Part shown: one piece after another, positions 49,653 through 61,279 of the stretch
Position numbering within the stretch: position 1 is the stretch's first letter
Layout: each line of letters begins with the position of its first letter
Notes under the pieces: model-generated
What the model was told of the DNA's origin: nothing
Databases searched by the model: none
Seen by the model: only the letters and a program-made list of their open reading frames with translations
DNA from: Carya illinoinensis
Lineage: Eukaryota > Streptophyta > Magnoliopsida > Fagales > Juglandaceae
Length of the DNA: 64,000 nucleotides
Assembly: GCF_018687715.1 (NCBI RefSeq)
Contig: NC_056766.1
Span: forward strand, 29,023,433-29,087,432
Reading direction: 5' to 3'
Position numbers and translations under genes: made by a program

Positions 49653-51270
49653 TTAGATGTCAAACAACTGGGGGTACTTGGCTCGCATATCAACTTCCTT
49701 CTCCCAAGTCGCCTCTTGAATATTATGATTTTGCCAAAGTACTTTGACCAATGGGATCTTACGGTTCCGCAACTCTTTATCTTTCCAGTCAAGAATTTGC
49801 ATTGGCTTCTCTTCATAGGTCAAGTTGGGTTGTAAAGGTATGCTATCGGGATCCACTATCATTGGTGTCTGATTCCCAAAACTCTTTTTCAAAGAAGACA
49901 TGTGGAAAACATTATGAATTCCATGGAACTCAGTTGGCAATTCCAAACGATATGCAACTACTCCCACTTTCTCCACTATCTCATAGGGTCCCACATATCT
50001 CGGACTTAACTTGTTTTTCACTCCGAAACGACTTACTCCTCTCATAGGAGATACCTTCACATAGACCCAATCTCCAACTTTAAAATCTATGCTCCTCCTT
50101 CGATTATCAGCGTAGCTCTTCTGTCGACTCTGTGCTGTTTTCATCCTTTCTTTAATCAAGTGTACTTGGTCCTTAATCTCTTGTAAGACTTCTGGTCCAA
50201 CTACTTTGCTTTCCCCTACTTCATCCCAATACAGAGGTGATCTACACTTTCTACCATACAAGGCTTCATATGGTGCCATTTGAATAGTGGCCTGGAAACT
50301 ATTGTTATAAGCAAATTCTACCAAAGGTAATTGTTCTCCCAATTCCCTTCGTAATCCAAAACACAGGCTCTTAGCATATCTTCCAAAGTTTGAATCGTCC
50401 TTTCTGTCTGTCCATCTGTTTGTGGGTGGTATGCACTACTAAACCTCAGACTAGAGCCCATCGATTCTTGTAAACTTTTCCAGAAGCGTGACGTAAAACG
50501 AGGGTCTCTATCTGATACAATCGTCTTAGGCACTCCATGCAATCTGACAATCTCTGCTATATAAATTCTCGTCAATCTTTCTAGAGAATCTGTATTCTTA
50601 ATGGGTATGAAGTGAGCACTTTTTGTCAGACGATCAACTATTACCCAGATAGTATTATTTCCGGCTGAGGTCCTTGGAAAGCCTACTATAAAATCCATGG
50701 AAATATCCTCCCATTTCCATTCTGGGATTGGCAATGACTGCAATTTACCGGCTGGCTTTTGGTGCTCTGCTTTTACTAATCTACAGACAGAACATTTGTT
50801 CACAAATTCTGCTACGTCCTTCTTCATTCCTTCCCACCAAAAAGACTGTTTCAAATCCTGATACATTTTTGTACTACCAGGATGAGCAGTGTAAGGTGTG
50901 TTATGAGCTTCCTTTAGTACTTTTTCCTTTAACTCTTCATCTGCTGGAATGACTCTTCGGTCCTTGTAATACAGAGTCCCATCCTCTCTGAGGCTAAAGT
51001 CCACTGGTCCTTTTGACTTTTCGATCTTTTTTACAACTTCCGCAAGTTTACTGTCCTTCTTTTGACGGTCTTTCAGTTCTTCCCAGTCCAATGGAATGAA
51101 TTCTTGGATTGTAGTCAACATGGTTTCCTGACTACGGTTTCTAATCAACAGTTTTCTCATACTACATAAGAGGGAATTTACTTCTGATGAAGGAACTGAT
51201 GAAGCTTCTTGTCTGCTCTTGCGGCTTAAAGCATCAGCTACCACGTTGGCCTTTCCAGGATGATACTTGA
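49653..51270 (-). pseudogene. Tekay-B integrase with chromodomain-like C-terminus, one frameshift
   Basis: Continues from RNase H ([13 protein letters not shown]). The zinc-binding H2C2 domain lies around [18 protein letters not shown] and [14 protein letters not shown] (50900-50770). The catalytic core follows: [19 protein letters not shown], and [17 protein letters not shown] (down to about 50390). A one-base loss near 50335 shifts the frame at GNWE; the second frame (50342-49653) starts [16 protein letters not shown] and ends EATWEKEVDMRAKYPQLF, the chromodomain-type tail of chromoviruses, which directs insertion to particular chromatin. The protein would be complete but for the shift. Confidence 0.9.
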
Positions 51271-53041
51271 TGTCGCACTGAATAGTCGCTGATTAATTCC
51301 AGCCATCTTCTTTGCCTCATATTAAGATTCTTCTGCTCAAACAGGTACTTTAGGCTTTTGTGATCTGTGAAGACTTCACATTTCTCGCCATACAAATAAT
51401 GTCTCCAAATTTTAAGAGCAAAAACTACTGCAGCTAATTCCAAATCATGAGTAGGATAATGCTGTTCGTGATTCTTCAGTTGTCGTGAAGCATAAGCAAC
51501 CACTTTCCCTTCTTGCATTAGCACACATCCGAGTCCTGCCTTAGATGCATCGCTATATACTACAAAAGATTTAAGAGGTTCTGGCAGTGTAAGTACCGGT
51601 GCGGTGGTAAGTCTTTTCTTCAACTCAAGAAAACTTGTTTCGCACTTATCATTCCAAGTAAATTTCACATTTTTCTTAGTCAGGGCGGTGAGTGGTCCAG
51701 ACAAACGGGAGAATCCTTCCACAAATCTCCTATAGTAACCAGCCAATCCTAAGAAACTTCGGATCTCATGCACACTGGTCGGTCTCTGCCAGTTCGTTAC
51801 AGCTTCAATCTTGCTCGGGTCTACTGCTACTCCTCTACTAGAGATCACATGACCTAGAAATTTTACTTCTTCCAGCCAGAACTCACACTTACTAAGTTTG
51901 GCATAAAGTTTCTGATCCTTAAGTATAGTTAAAGCCATGCTTAGATGATGTCTGTGTTCCTCCTTGTTCTTAGAGTAGATTAAGATGTCATCAATGAATA
52001 CGACAACAAAATTATCCAAATAAGGTCTGAATATTTTGTTCATCATGTCCATGAATGCGGCTGGAGCATTGGTTAACCCAAAAGGCATCACTAAAAACTC
52101 GAAGTGGCCATACCTTGTCCTAAAGGCAGTTTTCAGCACATCTTGATCCTTGACTTTTAGCTGATGATACCCGGATCTCAGGTCAATCTTTGAAAACACT
52201 GCTGCTCCTTGCAACTGATCCAACAAATCATCGATTCTGGGTAATGGGTATCTATTCTTAATCGTCACCTTATTCAACTCTCTATAGTCTATACACATCC
52301 TCATAGATCCATCTTTTTTCTTCACAAATAACACAGGTGCTCCCCACGGCGAAGAACTAGGGCGGATAAAACCCTTCTCCAAAAGTTCTTCCAATTGTAG
52401 CTTGAGCTCTTTCAACTCGGTAGGGGCCATACGATATGGCGCCTTGTGAGTCGGAGTTGTTGCCGGCTCCAACTCTATTTGGAATTCTACTTCTCTATCT
52501 GGTGGTAAACCAGGTAACTCATCAACGAAAACTTCAGGAAAGTCTTCAACCACAGGTATCCCTTGGATTCCTATAGTTTTGGTTGTCTCCTCTACAGTTA
52601 TCAATAGAAACGCTGAGGCTCCATCATCGATACACTTCCTAGCTTGCAACGCCGAGATCAAAGGTGGGGTGGCCTTAACTGATGTTCCTGCGTAACTCAT
52701 CCTGTCTTCAGTTGGAGGTTCAAACACAACCTCTCGTTTCCGACAGTCTATCTTAGCATAGTGCTTGAAAAGCCAGTCCATTCCCAAAATCAGGTCGAAT
52801 TCCATCTGACCGAATACTAACAAGTTAGCCTTCAGTGTCCTTCCTTCTAGCTCTAACGGACAATCATTAACTAAACGGGTACAAGATACTGTATTCCCAT
52901 CGGGAATTAATACTACAACCCGTCGTGGTAATAGTTCAGTCTGCAAACTACAAATTCGTGCAAACGCTGCAGACACAAAGGACTGCGACGCACCTGAATC
53001 GAATAGTGCACAAGCCGAGAACCTAAACAAATTAACCCTTC
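51271..53041 (-). pseudogene. Tekay-B protease, reverse transcriptase and RNase H
   Basis: One open frame on the minus strand. Aspartic protease: [12 protein letters not shown], with the active-site Asp near 52999. [56 protein letters not shown], and the catalytic FIDDILIYS near 51985. RNase [34 protein letters not shown] and [16 protein letters not shown]. An extra base near 51277 shifts the frame after SDYS, so the frame ends at SSWKGQRGS instead of joining integrase. Protease matures the particle; RT and RNase H copy the RNA into DNA. All catalytic motifs are present. Confidence 0.93.
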
Positions 53042-53160
53042 CTAAAAAAAAAGTATATACACCGATATTAATACTAATTCTAACACATTCATAATACCTG
53101 CAACATCATAAATACTAAAAGGAAAGAAAAAAAAATAAATAAAAAAATAAAAAAAAATAC
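53042..53160 (-). other. probable spliceosomal intron between gag and protease (119 bp)
   Basis: On the minus strand the interval opens GTATTTTTTT after ATGACTG and closes with a T-rich tract, TTTTTTTTTAG. Read through, the gag frame codes for a nonsense Phe/Tyr-rich tail and stops at that TAG. Removed, the gag frame (VMTG) joins the protease frame ([16 protein letters not shown]) without a shift, the split codon being G plus GA. AT richness is far above the flanks. Canonical ends, phase and composition all fit a plant intron; there is no RNA evidence. Confidence 0.72.
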
Positions 53161-54224
53161 CAGTCATGACGCCAGCTTCATCAGTTTCAGGTGCGTCAAC
53201 ATCAAAATCACCGGGTGTTACTGCATACACTCGTGCCGGGATGTGGGGCCTTGGCTTGCGATCACCAGTTCCACTACCTTGTTTGGCGTTAGGACAATCT
53301 CTAATCATATGTCCTGGTTTTCCACATCGGTAACAGACTCCATATCCCTTGTAACATTCTCCAGAATGAAGTTTACCACACTTAGGGCATGGTGAATAAA
53401 AGGACGGCTTCTGTCCTCCAATCATTATTCCCTTGCCTTTCTCCGGACTAGAAAAAGGCCTCTTTTTCTCAGCACTACTGCTTGTAGTAAATGGCATGGC
53501 CCTCTTTCGATCGGTCATGTTCTGGATTGCCAATTCCTTCTGCTCAACCTCTGGTCGCTACATTTACCAACTCTTGGTAATTCTCTATTCTAAGGCAAGC
53601 TACTTGACTTCGGATTCTAGGCAGAAGTCCTGCTTGAAACTTTTGTGCCTGCATCTTTTGAGTTGAAATCAAGTGTGGTGCAAACCTTCCCAATGCCATG
53701 AATTTAGCAGCATACTGCTCTACAGTCAAACTACCTTGTTTTAAGGACGCAAATTCCAGGGCTTTCAATTGTTTGACAGAGTCTGGGAAGAATCTGTTGT
53801 CAAACTCTTCCTTGAACCTCTCCCAAGACAATGCAGCCATACTACCTAGTTCCCTAACTAGAAGTTGCCTACGTGTATCCCACCATATTCCAGCTTCTCC
53901 TTGGAATAGGTATCCAGCATATAGAACCTTTTGGTCCTCAAGACATCCACAAATCTCGTACGTTCTCTCGAGATCTATAATCCATTTCTCGGCTCTCAGT
54001 GGTCCTTCATTACCAAAAAAATTTGGGTAACGGTAAAGCATAAACTTCTCATATGGACAACCCCTAACTTCGGGTCTAGGTGCGTTCACTTGTTGCTGTT
54101 GCTGATGTCTAAGCACGTCAGTCAGCATACGCACAGCTTCAGCTAATCCTCCATCCATCGGGGAATCATGATTCTCCTGATTGATACCACCTTCAGGGTT
54201 TTGAGGTATTCTACCATGAGTCAT
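53161..54224 (-). pseudogene. Tekay-B gag (capsid plus CCHC knuckle), one frameshift
   Basis: The likely start is ATG at 54224 (MTHGRIPQNPEGG), about 150 bases after the primer site. The capsid core includes YPNFFGNEGPLRAEKWI, GEAGIWWDTRRQLL, FDNRFFPDSVKQLK and TVEQYAAKFMALGRFAPHLI. An extra base near 53549 shifts the frame just after NVATR; the new frame (53533 downward) continues with CPKCGKLHSGEC and the knuckle CYRCGKPGHMIRDC. The frame then runs into a GT-AG interval (53042-53160) that looks like an intron. Gag forms the particle and packages RNA. Only the single base breaks it. Confidence 0.88.
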
Positions 54225-54377
54225 TTGTCTCTTCCTGTAACACACAAGTATACATATTACAATCATATAATACCTCTCATACCTTTAAGAAATTCAAGCC
54301 TAATGACAACTAAATTTCAAACCTAATATTTGGTGCATTTCCTAAGGACATGTGGATTTACTGCCCAGAGACGTATT

Positions 54378-54389
54378 GCTCTGATACCA
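54378..54389 (-). other. primer-binding site of Tekay-B
   Basis: The minus strand reads TGGTATCAGAGC three bases inside the 5' LTR edge, complementary to initiator methionine tRNA. It is the same site as in element A. Confidence 0.92.
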
Positions 54390-54392
54390 CCC

Positions 54393-57300
54393 TGTGACGC
54401 CCCCAAATTCCATTTGGGATCGGACGGACATTTGAAGCGTCGAGACATGCAACACAAGGTTACCTGCCCCATTCATGACATATAAGATGCAATAATCCTA
54501 ACATGCATCTAACATTATGCAATATTCGCAGCGGATAATTTTTTTCTTTAGCAATACTATGCACCAAACTGAAAATATCCCAATACTTAAAACATACTTC
54601 ATACATAAAGATCCATTGAATAACTAAGATCACAGCACTATTCCAAAATAGTTATGATCCAAAAGTACTAGAGATGCAACTCCATCGTACAAGTAGTAAT
54701 TTAACTACTATATTAACATTAACGACGCACCGTCGTTCAGTCGACTGTGTCTAGTTGGTCAGCTCCTGATCCTCCTTCAGGTCCTGTAACAAGATCTACC
54801 ATTCGGGGGGAATGGTAGTTGGGACTACCACAGTGAGATTTGATTACAAATCTCAGCAAGTTAACAAAAAACTTCCATACAGACTAATGATGCATGTATG
54901 ACAGTAAAAGCATAAATGCATAATCAAATTTATAAGTAATTAAAGCATAACTTAGCGTACAACATAGCATAATTGACATAGCTTAAATTGAATCATGAAC
55001 TGAACTTGACTTGACATGAACTTGATCTAAAACTTGACTTAGCATGAACTTGCTCTGAAACTTGAATTAACATGAAAAATACATACTCCACAGTTGTTGT
55101 GGCCCCATGTATTCTACGTGTAAATACATACTCCACAGTTGTTGTGGCCCCATGTATTCTACACAAACTTGACTTAACATTAAAAATACATACTCCACAG
55201 TTGTTGTGGCCCCATGTATTCTATGTGTAAATACATACTCCACAGTTGTTGTGGCCCCATGTATTCTATACATCACTATGCAGTTAAATACATACTCCAC
55301 AGTTGTTGTGGCCCCATGTATTCTACATAAACTGAATATACTCAAGATGAAACGTGACTGGAATATGAAAGGACTGAAGCCCTGACGTAACATAATGTGA
55401 CTTGAACATAATTTGAAATATATAACCAACTTAAGATAGTAACATTTCGTAACATGGTATAACATATAACAGACAACATATTTAGCATGACATATTTGTA
55501 ATGTATAGTAATACATGACAGAATATATTGTGTAACAGATAAAAATTGATGACAGAATAAATTCTGTATAATAGACAATTACATGATAACTTGGCATGGC
55601 ATGACATATATGATAACATACATACATACACTGTAATTCTTTTACTTAGCACACATACACAGTAGACTGCTAGTAAGTTAAAAGCTAACTTACCTCGATC
55701 TCCGCGTTTCTTATAAAACTTCAAGTGCGATCACGAGGAACTGTAATTAGTGATTCTAAAAGTTAGAACTAAATCACTAATAATTTGAAATATGGAAAAT
55801 ACTAACTTAAAGAGTAAAATTTTCATTTTACTCTCTACATGTGGGAAAATGACCATTTTACCCATAACTTAAAGATTTTGCATACTAACTCCAAAAGTTT
55901 CCAAAATTTACATTCCTCATGTAAATCTTGTCCTAAACTTAAATATCAACTCAGAAAAATTTAAAACAAAACACAACTATGAAGAACACACTATGGTCGA
56001 AACATCCATAGGCCATTTCCCTTTATTTTTGTTGCAATTCCTTCCAACTTCAAAACTCATGCTTAAACCAAAATTTTGCAACAAACATCTTCCAATCCTA
56101 AGTTCAAAACCATACTTAAAACATCCATTTAGAAAAAGCTAATAATCAACACCAAAATTTTTTGTAAAAAGATCCAAGCACTTGAATCACAAGTTTTGAC
56201 CTTAAATCAAAACATCTTCAAGAATTTCAAAAAATCAAATCTTACTTCTAACATATTCATAATATCATCCTAACATCAACCATGCTTTAAATCATCAAAC
56301 TAAAGTCACCAAAATCACAAAATAACATTTGGAGTTTTTGGTTTTACACTTAGTCCAAAAACATAAACTTTTCCCTCAACTAGTTTTGATAAATCTCTTG
56401 ATCTATGACTTATAAATATATGATCTTCAAACCAAACCATCACATGGTTTAAAAAGATGTCCTAAAACATATATAAGCTTCTAATTCAAGATCATATGGT
56501 TAGAAATTAACCAAAACATAAATTTAGCCAAGAATATCTACACTTTGACTTATTTGAATATCTCTTTGTATAAAATTTCATATCTTTGAAACTAACATCA
56601 AATATCTTCAAAATAATAATATAACATGTATATAAGATGTTTAGGATCCTCCAATAAAATTATTAAAGTCATTAGAATAGGTTTAGACCACCAAAGAGTT
56701 AAACTTTCTCAAAACAGAAACTGTTTTTCCTCTTCCAGTTTCTAAGTTTCTAAATCTAAGAAAATCTTTCATCAAAACCTTTAATCATGCAAAAATCCTC
56801 AACCAATAGTCACATATACATGTTAACAATACTCCATAAAAATTTCGGACCAATATCTATCCATTAGCTTGGTCAAAAACTCCAAACTATAACATATTCT
56901 CCAGTTTATCTCCCAGAATGACCTTTCTATAGTTTACATAATATTTGACTGACCAAATGATTTTCAAATGGGGCAAATAAGATATCCATGTAAACTAGAC
57001 TCAAAAAGGAACAACTTATATGAAGGAGACTTTATGATAAAACACTTACAACAGCTTCAAAATGGGCATGCAAAAGATCTCCTAAAATCTGTCCGAGAGA
57101 GAGTGTTTGATAATCTTTTATTAGAAGGAGTAATTGAAGATAAGTTCATGGGTGCTGGCTGGACACATTTATGGACGAGATAAGGGAGGTGATAAGGCTG
57201 GAGTTGAGAGTTAAGTGTGGTTTTCTCCTACCCAAAATATCTATAAAAGATTATCTCATAATATTCTATCCAATAATATCTACAAAAATCAACTTAAGAT

Positions 57301-57691
57301 ATTTTTATCTAATAATATCTATAAAAATCAACTCAAAATACTTTTACCCAATAATATTCACGAAAAATTACCTCAAGATATTTCTTTTTATCCAATAATA
57401 TCTACAGTTTTGAACAGACGTTTTGTCCGAAAATATGAAAAAATGTTATTGCGCCATAAGACTTTAAATAACCCTCCGAGTCTAATGGCACAAACCATAA
57501 TACATTTTGACACTTCTAACTATCTCCAATAATCAAAAATACACTTCTAATACCATAGTAAATAATAACACTAACTATGTAGTTAGACAAAAACCTATAC
57601 GATTAATGGATTCGTGAAAACTTATGGGTTTTTCACGAGATTCCTAAAGTTAATAGAAATTTCACAATTCAATTTCTAGCGGGCTGTTACA
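54393..57691 (-). repeat. 5' LTR of Tekay-B
   Basis: This is the element's 5' LTR because it adjoins the primer site. On the plus strand it begins TGTGACGCCCC and ends GCTGTTACA. It carries the same five-copy hairpin repeat (about 55083-55328) and the AT-rich 40-bp repeats near its far end as the other LTR. Confidence 0.93.
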
Positions 57692-59397
57692 TCTTCCTTC
57701 CTCCATCTTTGTGTTTCTTCCTCTCTCTGTGAAGTGCAAAAACCTCTTTATGTTTCTCTACATCGAAACCCCTTCCTTCCTCTTTGTGTTTCGAAGATCC
57801 TTTTCTTCAATGTAGAGAATAAATACCGCTTTGGAAAGAGCTTTGACATGAAGTTGAACAAAAAATGCAATGATGGTCCTAATATTAGCATGCCATATTT
57901 GCCATACACAATGTCCTCACAAAATCAAAAGCTTTTGTAAATGGCAGTGAAAGTGTCTGAATAAAAAGTTGATGGGAGAACTCCATATAAGCATAACAGA
58001 ATAAACTATGAGTACTCACAAACTTGGATTAAAAGAAGGTTATACTCTTGATCTTATTTTTTTTCATTTATTTTTCTAGGTGGTTGGGTCGGATTTGAAG
58101 GCGATTACGCTATGCCCTTGTGTTTTTGTGTATTGGACGAATTGTGCTTTGTGCCATCGCAAGTATGTACGGTCTTTCATCTTCATACTCTCCCTCTATC
58201 TCTCTATGTTCTTTCTTTCTTTTTTTTTTGGCTAATTTTTTGTTTCTTTTTCTTTTTCTATTGGGTTGTCTTTTAATTTGATTTTGATCTGGATTCCACT
58301 GGGTGCTTGGTTTATTTCTGTAGTTATTGGCCAAAAGTCGAGGAGGACCGTTGGAGAGCTATTCAACTTAAATGCAGAAAAAGATTCCCCCATAAAGAAT
58401 AGAAAAAGAAATTGAGTGCACGGCCATATCTTGTATGCTAATCAACTCATTCACCCAAAAAGGAATGGGTCCAGATAGTATAGCTTATCATTTCAATCTG
58501 CAATATCAAACGCCAAAACCAGTATTTTTCCATTAACTACCCGAGACGCCAAGTCAGTGGCTGCATAAATAAGCATAGAGGTGACGCTCTTCGTTAAGAC
58601 CAGCCAGGACTTCACCATCCCCAAGTATCACCCCACAAAACCAACTTTTGAGACCGATGAAGAAGAAGAAGAAGAAGAAGAAAACTAGAAAGGCGAAGAG
58701 AAGAAAGATGGGGTGAGTTCGTATTCTCAAGTTCCCCCGAGGAAAATGGAGAACCGAAAATAAGCTCTAGGCGGAAAGCAACTTACAACTTGGACTTGCA
58801 GGTACTATGCTGACCGACTGGGGATTACAATTTTTTTTTTTTTCAAATGTAACAGCTGACGTAGCATACTGCCACGTCAGCCGACTGCCCGCAGTTTGCG
58901 AGTGGGGACTGCCTCTAGAAGAATTGCTACAATATTGCCCACCCTGTTCTGTTCAATCCAAGGTAGAAAAAGTGGCTTAATTAGTTAGCATATTCAGGCA
59001 AACTCTGCTCCTTTCTTTTTATAACAGACACTCTCCCAGCTTACATGAACAGTTGGGTTGGGATTCCATTGTGTGCGTGTGATGTAAAGGCCAATGCCAC
59101 TGTCTTGGAATACATATCCAACTTCTGTAAATCAGCTATCCAATAATCCTTCAAAATTTCAGAACGTAAAAATGCAAGAAAAGCAAAGCAAAAGAAAAAG
59201 GACTTTCAAGTGCAGTTTAAGGGATCATAATCATGGAATCAACAAACCAATGGCAGACTGAAATTATGAATGGCTCAATATTCATTATATTGATTTCATC
59301 AAGGCCAATGCTTTCTACACAGAAAACAGAAGAAAAGAAATTGAATGGTTTTCGGGTACAAACATATCAAACACTTTGGAAATGCTCATCAGCAACA
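57692..59397. other. intergenic DNA between Tekay-B and HRQ1
   Basis: CT-rich sequence next to the insertion, a T-rich tract near 58200-58260, a (GAA)n run at about 58658-58681, a poly-T run near 58830-58845, and acgtagcatactgccacgtcag near 58860. The HRQ1 3' UTR should occupy the last few hundred bases. Open frames at 57734-57940 and 58110-58334 show no known domain and low-complexity composition. No gene is called. Confidence 0.5.
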
Positions 59398-61238
59398 TCA
59401 ACTTGAGTCTTGAGAAAAGTCGGTGGAATCCCCAAAATATGATTTCTCTGCATCGAGAACACCCTAAAAAGACAGCAAATCTGGTTAAGGTCACAATGGA
59501 AATAAAAATAGCAGGAGAAATTTGGCACCGTGAGTTTTAAGTCAGAACCTTAATAATCATAATGGCTGCATCCTTGTGTAAGACTTCATTATACTCGTGA
59601 CAAGCAAAACTCTGCAACGTGCAAATAGCTTTAAAAATTATTTTTAGATTGAGAAACAGAGAAAGTAAAGAGCAGAGAACAAGAGGCAGACCTGAACACA
59701 ATTAGGGCAACCGGCATCTCCTGAGCAGTAGCAAGATGTAAGCAGTTCAAGAGCAGCTATTAACAACTCTGTGAAAAGGGGTTGAACCTATCACAAGTTC
59801 AAACATATTATTTATATAAAAATGGAGCATAACAAGTTTGTTGCCAACAATTTTCAGCTATCAATCCAAATAAATTGAAGTATCTTCCATCACCCGTGCA
59901 GATGATGGATATCTATCAAAGGTTTTATATGCCATAGGACTTAAAGCAGCTCTTTTCAATCTAAGTTTGGAGTCTGCCTCATATCAGGGAACAGGTAGAA
60001 ATTAAAGATAAGGATTAAAACTTACTCAACAAACCTGACATCACTTTAGATAGGTGCAAAATGTCACAATTCATGATTTCAATTCCATGTTTCTCACCTG
60101 AACTGATAACCCGATTCCTCCAGGATGCTGATCATACAATAAAATTCTTTCTGGATAATAGCGGCTATCATGAGGATTTGGACACTCTGGAGCCATGTCA
60201 GATAAGTTGCAAATTATATGTCTACACAACAAAACATCATAATGCAATCAGAGGCCTCATAATAACAAATAATGACATGCTTCAATTCTTAATATCAATC
60301 CTCAACCATTTTGCAAATTAGCGAGCATAATTGTAAAGAATGTATAAAAAAATATTAACCTTCCAAATACAACTGTCAGCAATTAGTATATAGGAGACTT
60401 ACAAAGGTACTACATTTAGAACAGCATGTGAAGCAGCATGCAAGCCTCCGTGAAAATCAAAGTTTTTCTTATTGACTGCTGCTTTTATTGATTGTGGAAC
60501 TGGGATCCAAACTGCCTGTTTAGATGTAAGAACGAAATAGCATTATACAGAGTGCAGAAGAAAAGGAAACATTCATATATATGCATGTATCTGTGTATTT
60601 ATTATGCATATATATATATAACTGCATGATCCAGAACAATGATGCCATATGAGAATAACTAAAACTTTTAGAGGATTTAGGAATGTCAATATTTTTTTGA
60701 AGTGTACCTGTGAGTTATATGAATAGCTAGGAAGTGAAAGTTCAACTGTATCAAAGATTTGTTTGCTTCCTCTCCAGATTCGATAGAAACCAAACCAATT
60801 AGTTGTTACTTTGCAAGTATTTGCTTTGGCAGTTGTTTTTGAAAGTTGAATGTTGGAAACCCTCACTGGATAGGCCTAAAAATATAGCAAGTCACGCAGC
60901 TGTCAGCAATTAGTATAAAGTATATAAACATTATTAGTATATTGCAAGTCATGCAAGTATATAAATTGCTGCCCGCTTATATACTTTCTGTGTAGTTGGG
61001 CCTATTTACTTGTCTTAATAAAACTTCTTATTACTTATCTAAAAAAAATCCTGAGAAAGCAAAACCTCCAAATGCTTTAAAAGAATATAAAGAAGTCTGT
61101 AATCAATTGATGATAATATCTGTAGACACAAATCACAATGGCATATGCATATATTTTGCTTATTTACTCTTCTTTGTTCATCTCGTAAAATAGTAAACCT
61201 AAAACCCTCTGCAATCTCTCCCTTTCTGCAAAAGAGCC

Positions 61239-61279
<41 letters not shown>

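Larger units (their letters stand above)
46157..57691 (-). mobile_element. Tekay-type chromovirus B, young, 11.5 kb
   Basis: LTRs of about 3.3 kb at 46157-49456 and 54393-57691 differ at only about six positions by eye. The flanks are TCTTA (46152-46156) and TCTTC (57692-57696), a 5-bp target duplication with one mismatch. On the minus strand the order is LTR, primer site, gag, protease, RT, RNase H, integrase, chromodomain-like end, polypurine tract, LTR. Gag-protease-RT-RNase H-integrase with an EATWEKE-type tail and very long LTRs indicates the Tekay (Del) chromovirus clade. Three single-base frameshifts break the polyprotein despite the near-identical LTRs. Confidence 0.93.

Noticed and set aside
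58110..58334. Lys/Arg-rich 74-residue minus-strand frame
   Set aside because: Composition follows a T-rich tract on the plus strand; no domain, promoter or splice context.
45960..58935. Possible TIR element interrupted by Tekay-B (gcaaac...ctgacgtgg phrases at both sides)
   Set aside because: The inverted similarity between about 45990-46025 and 58870-58930 is short and gapped, and no target duplication could be defined.
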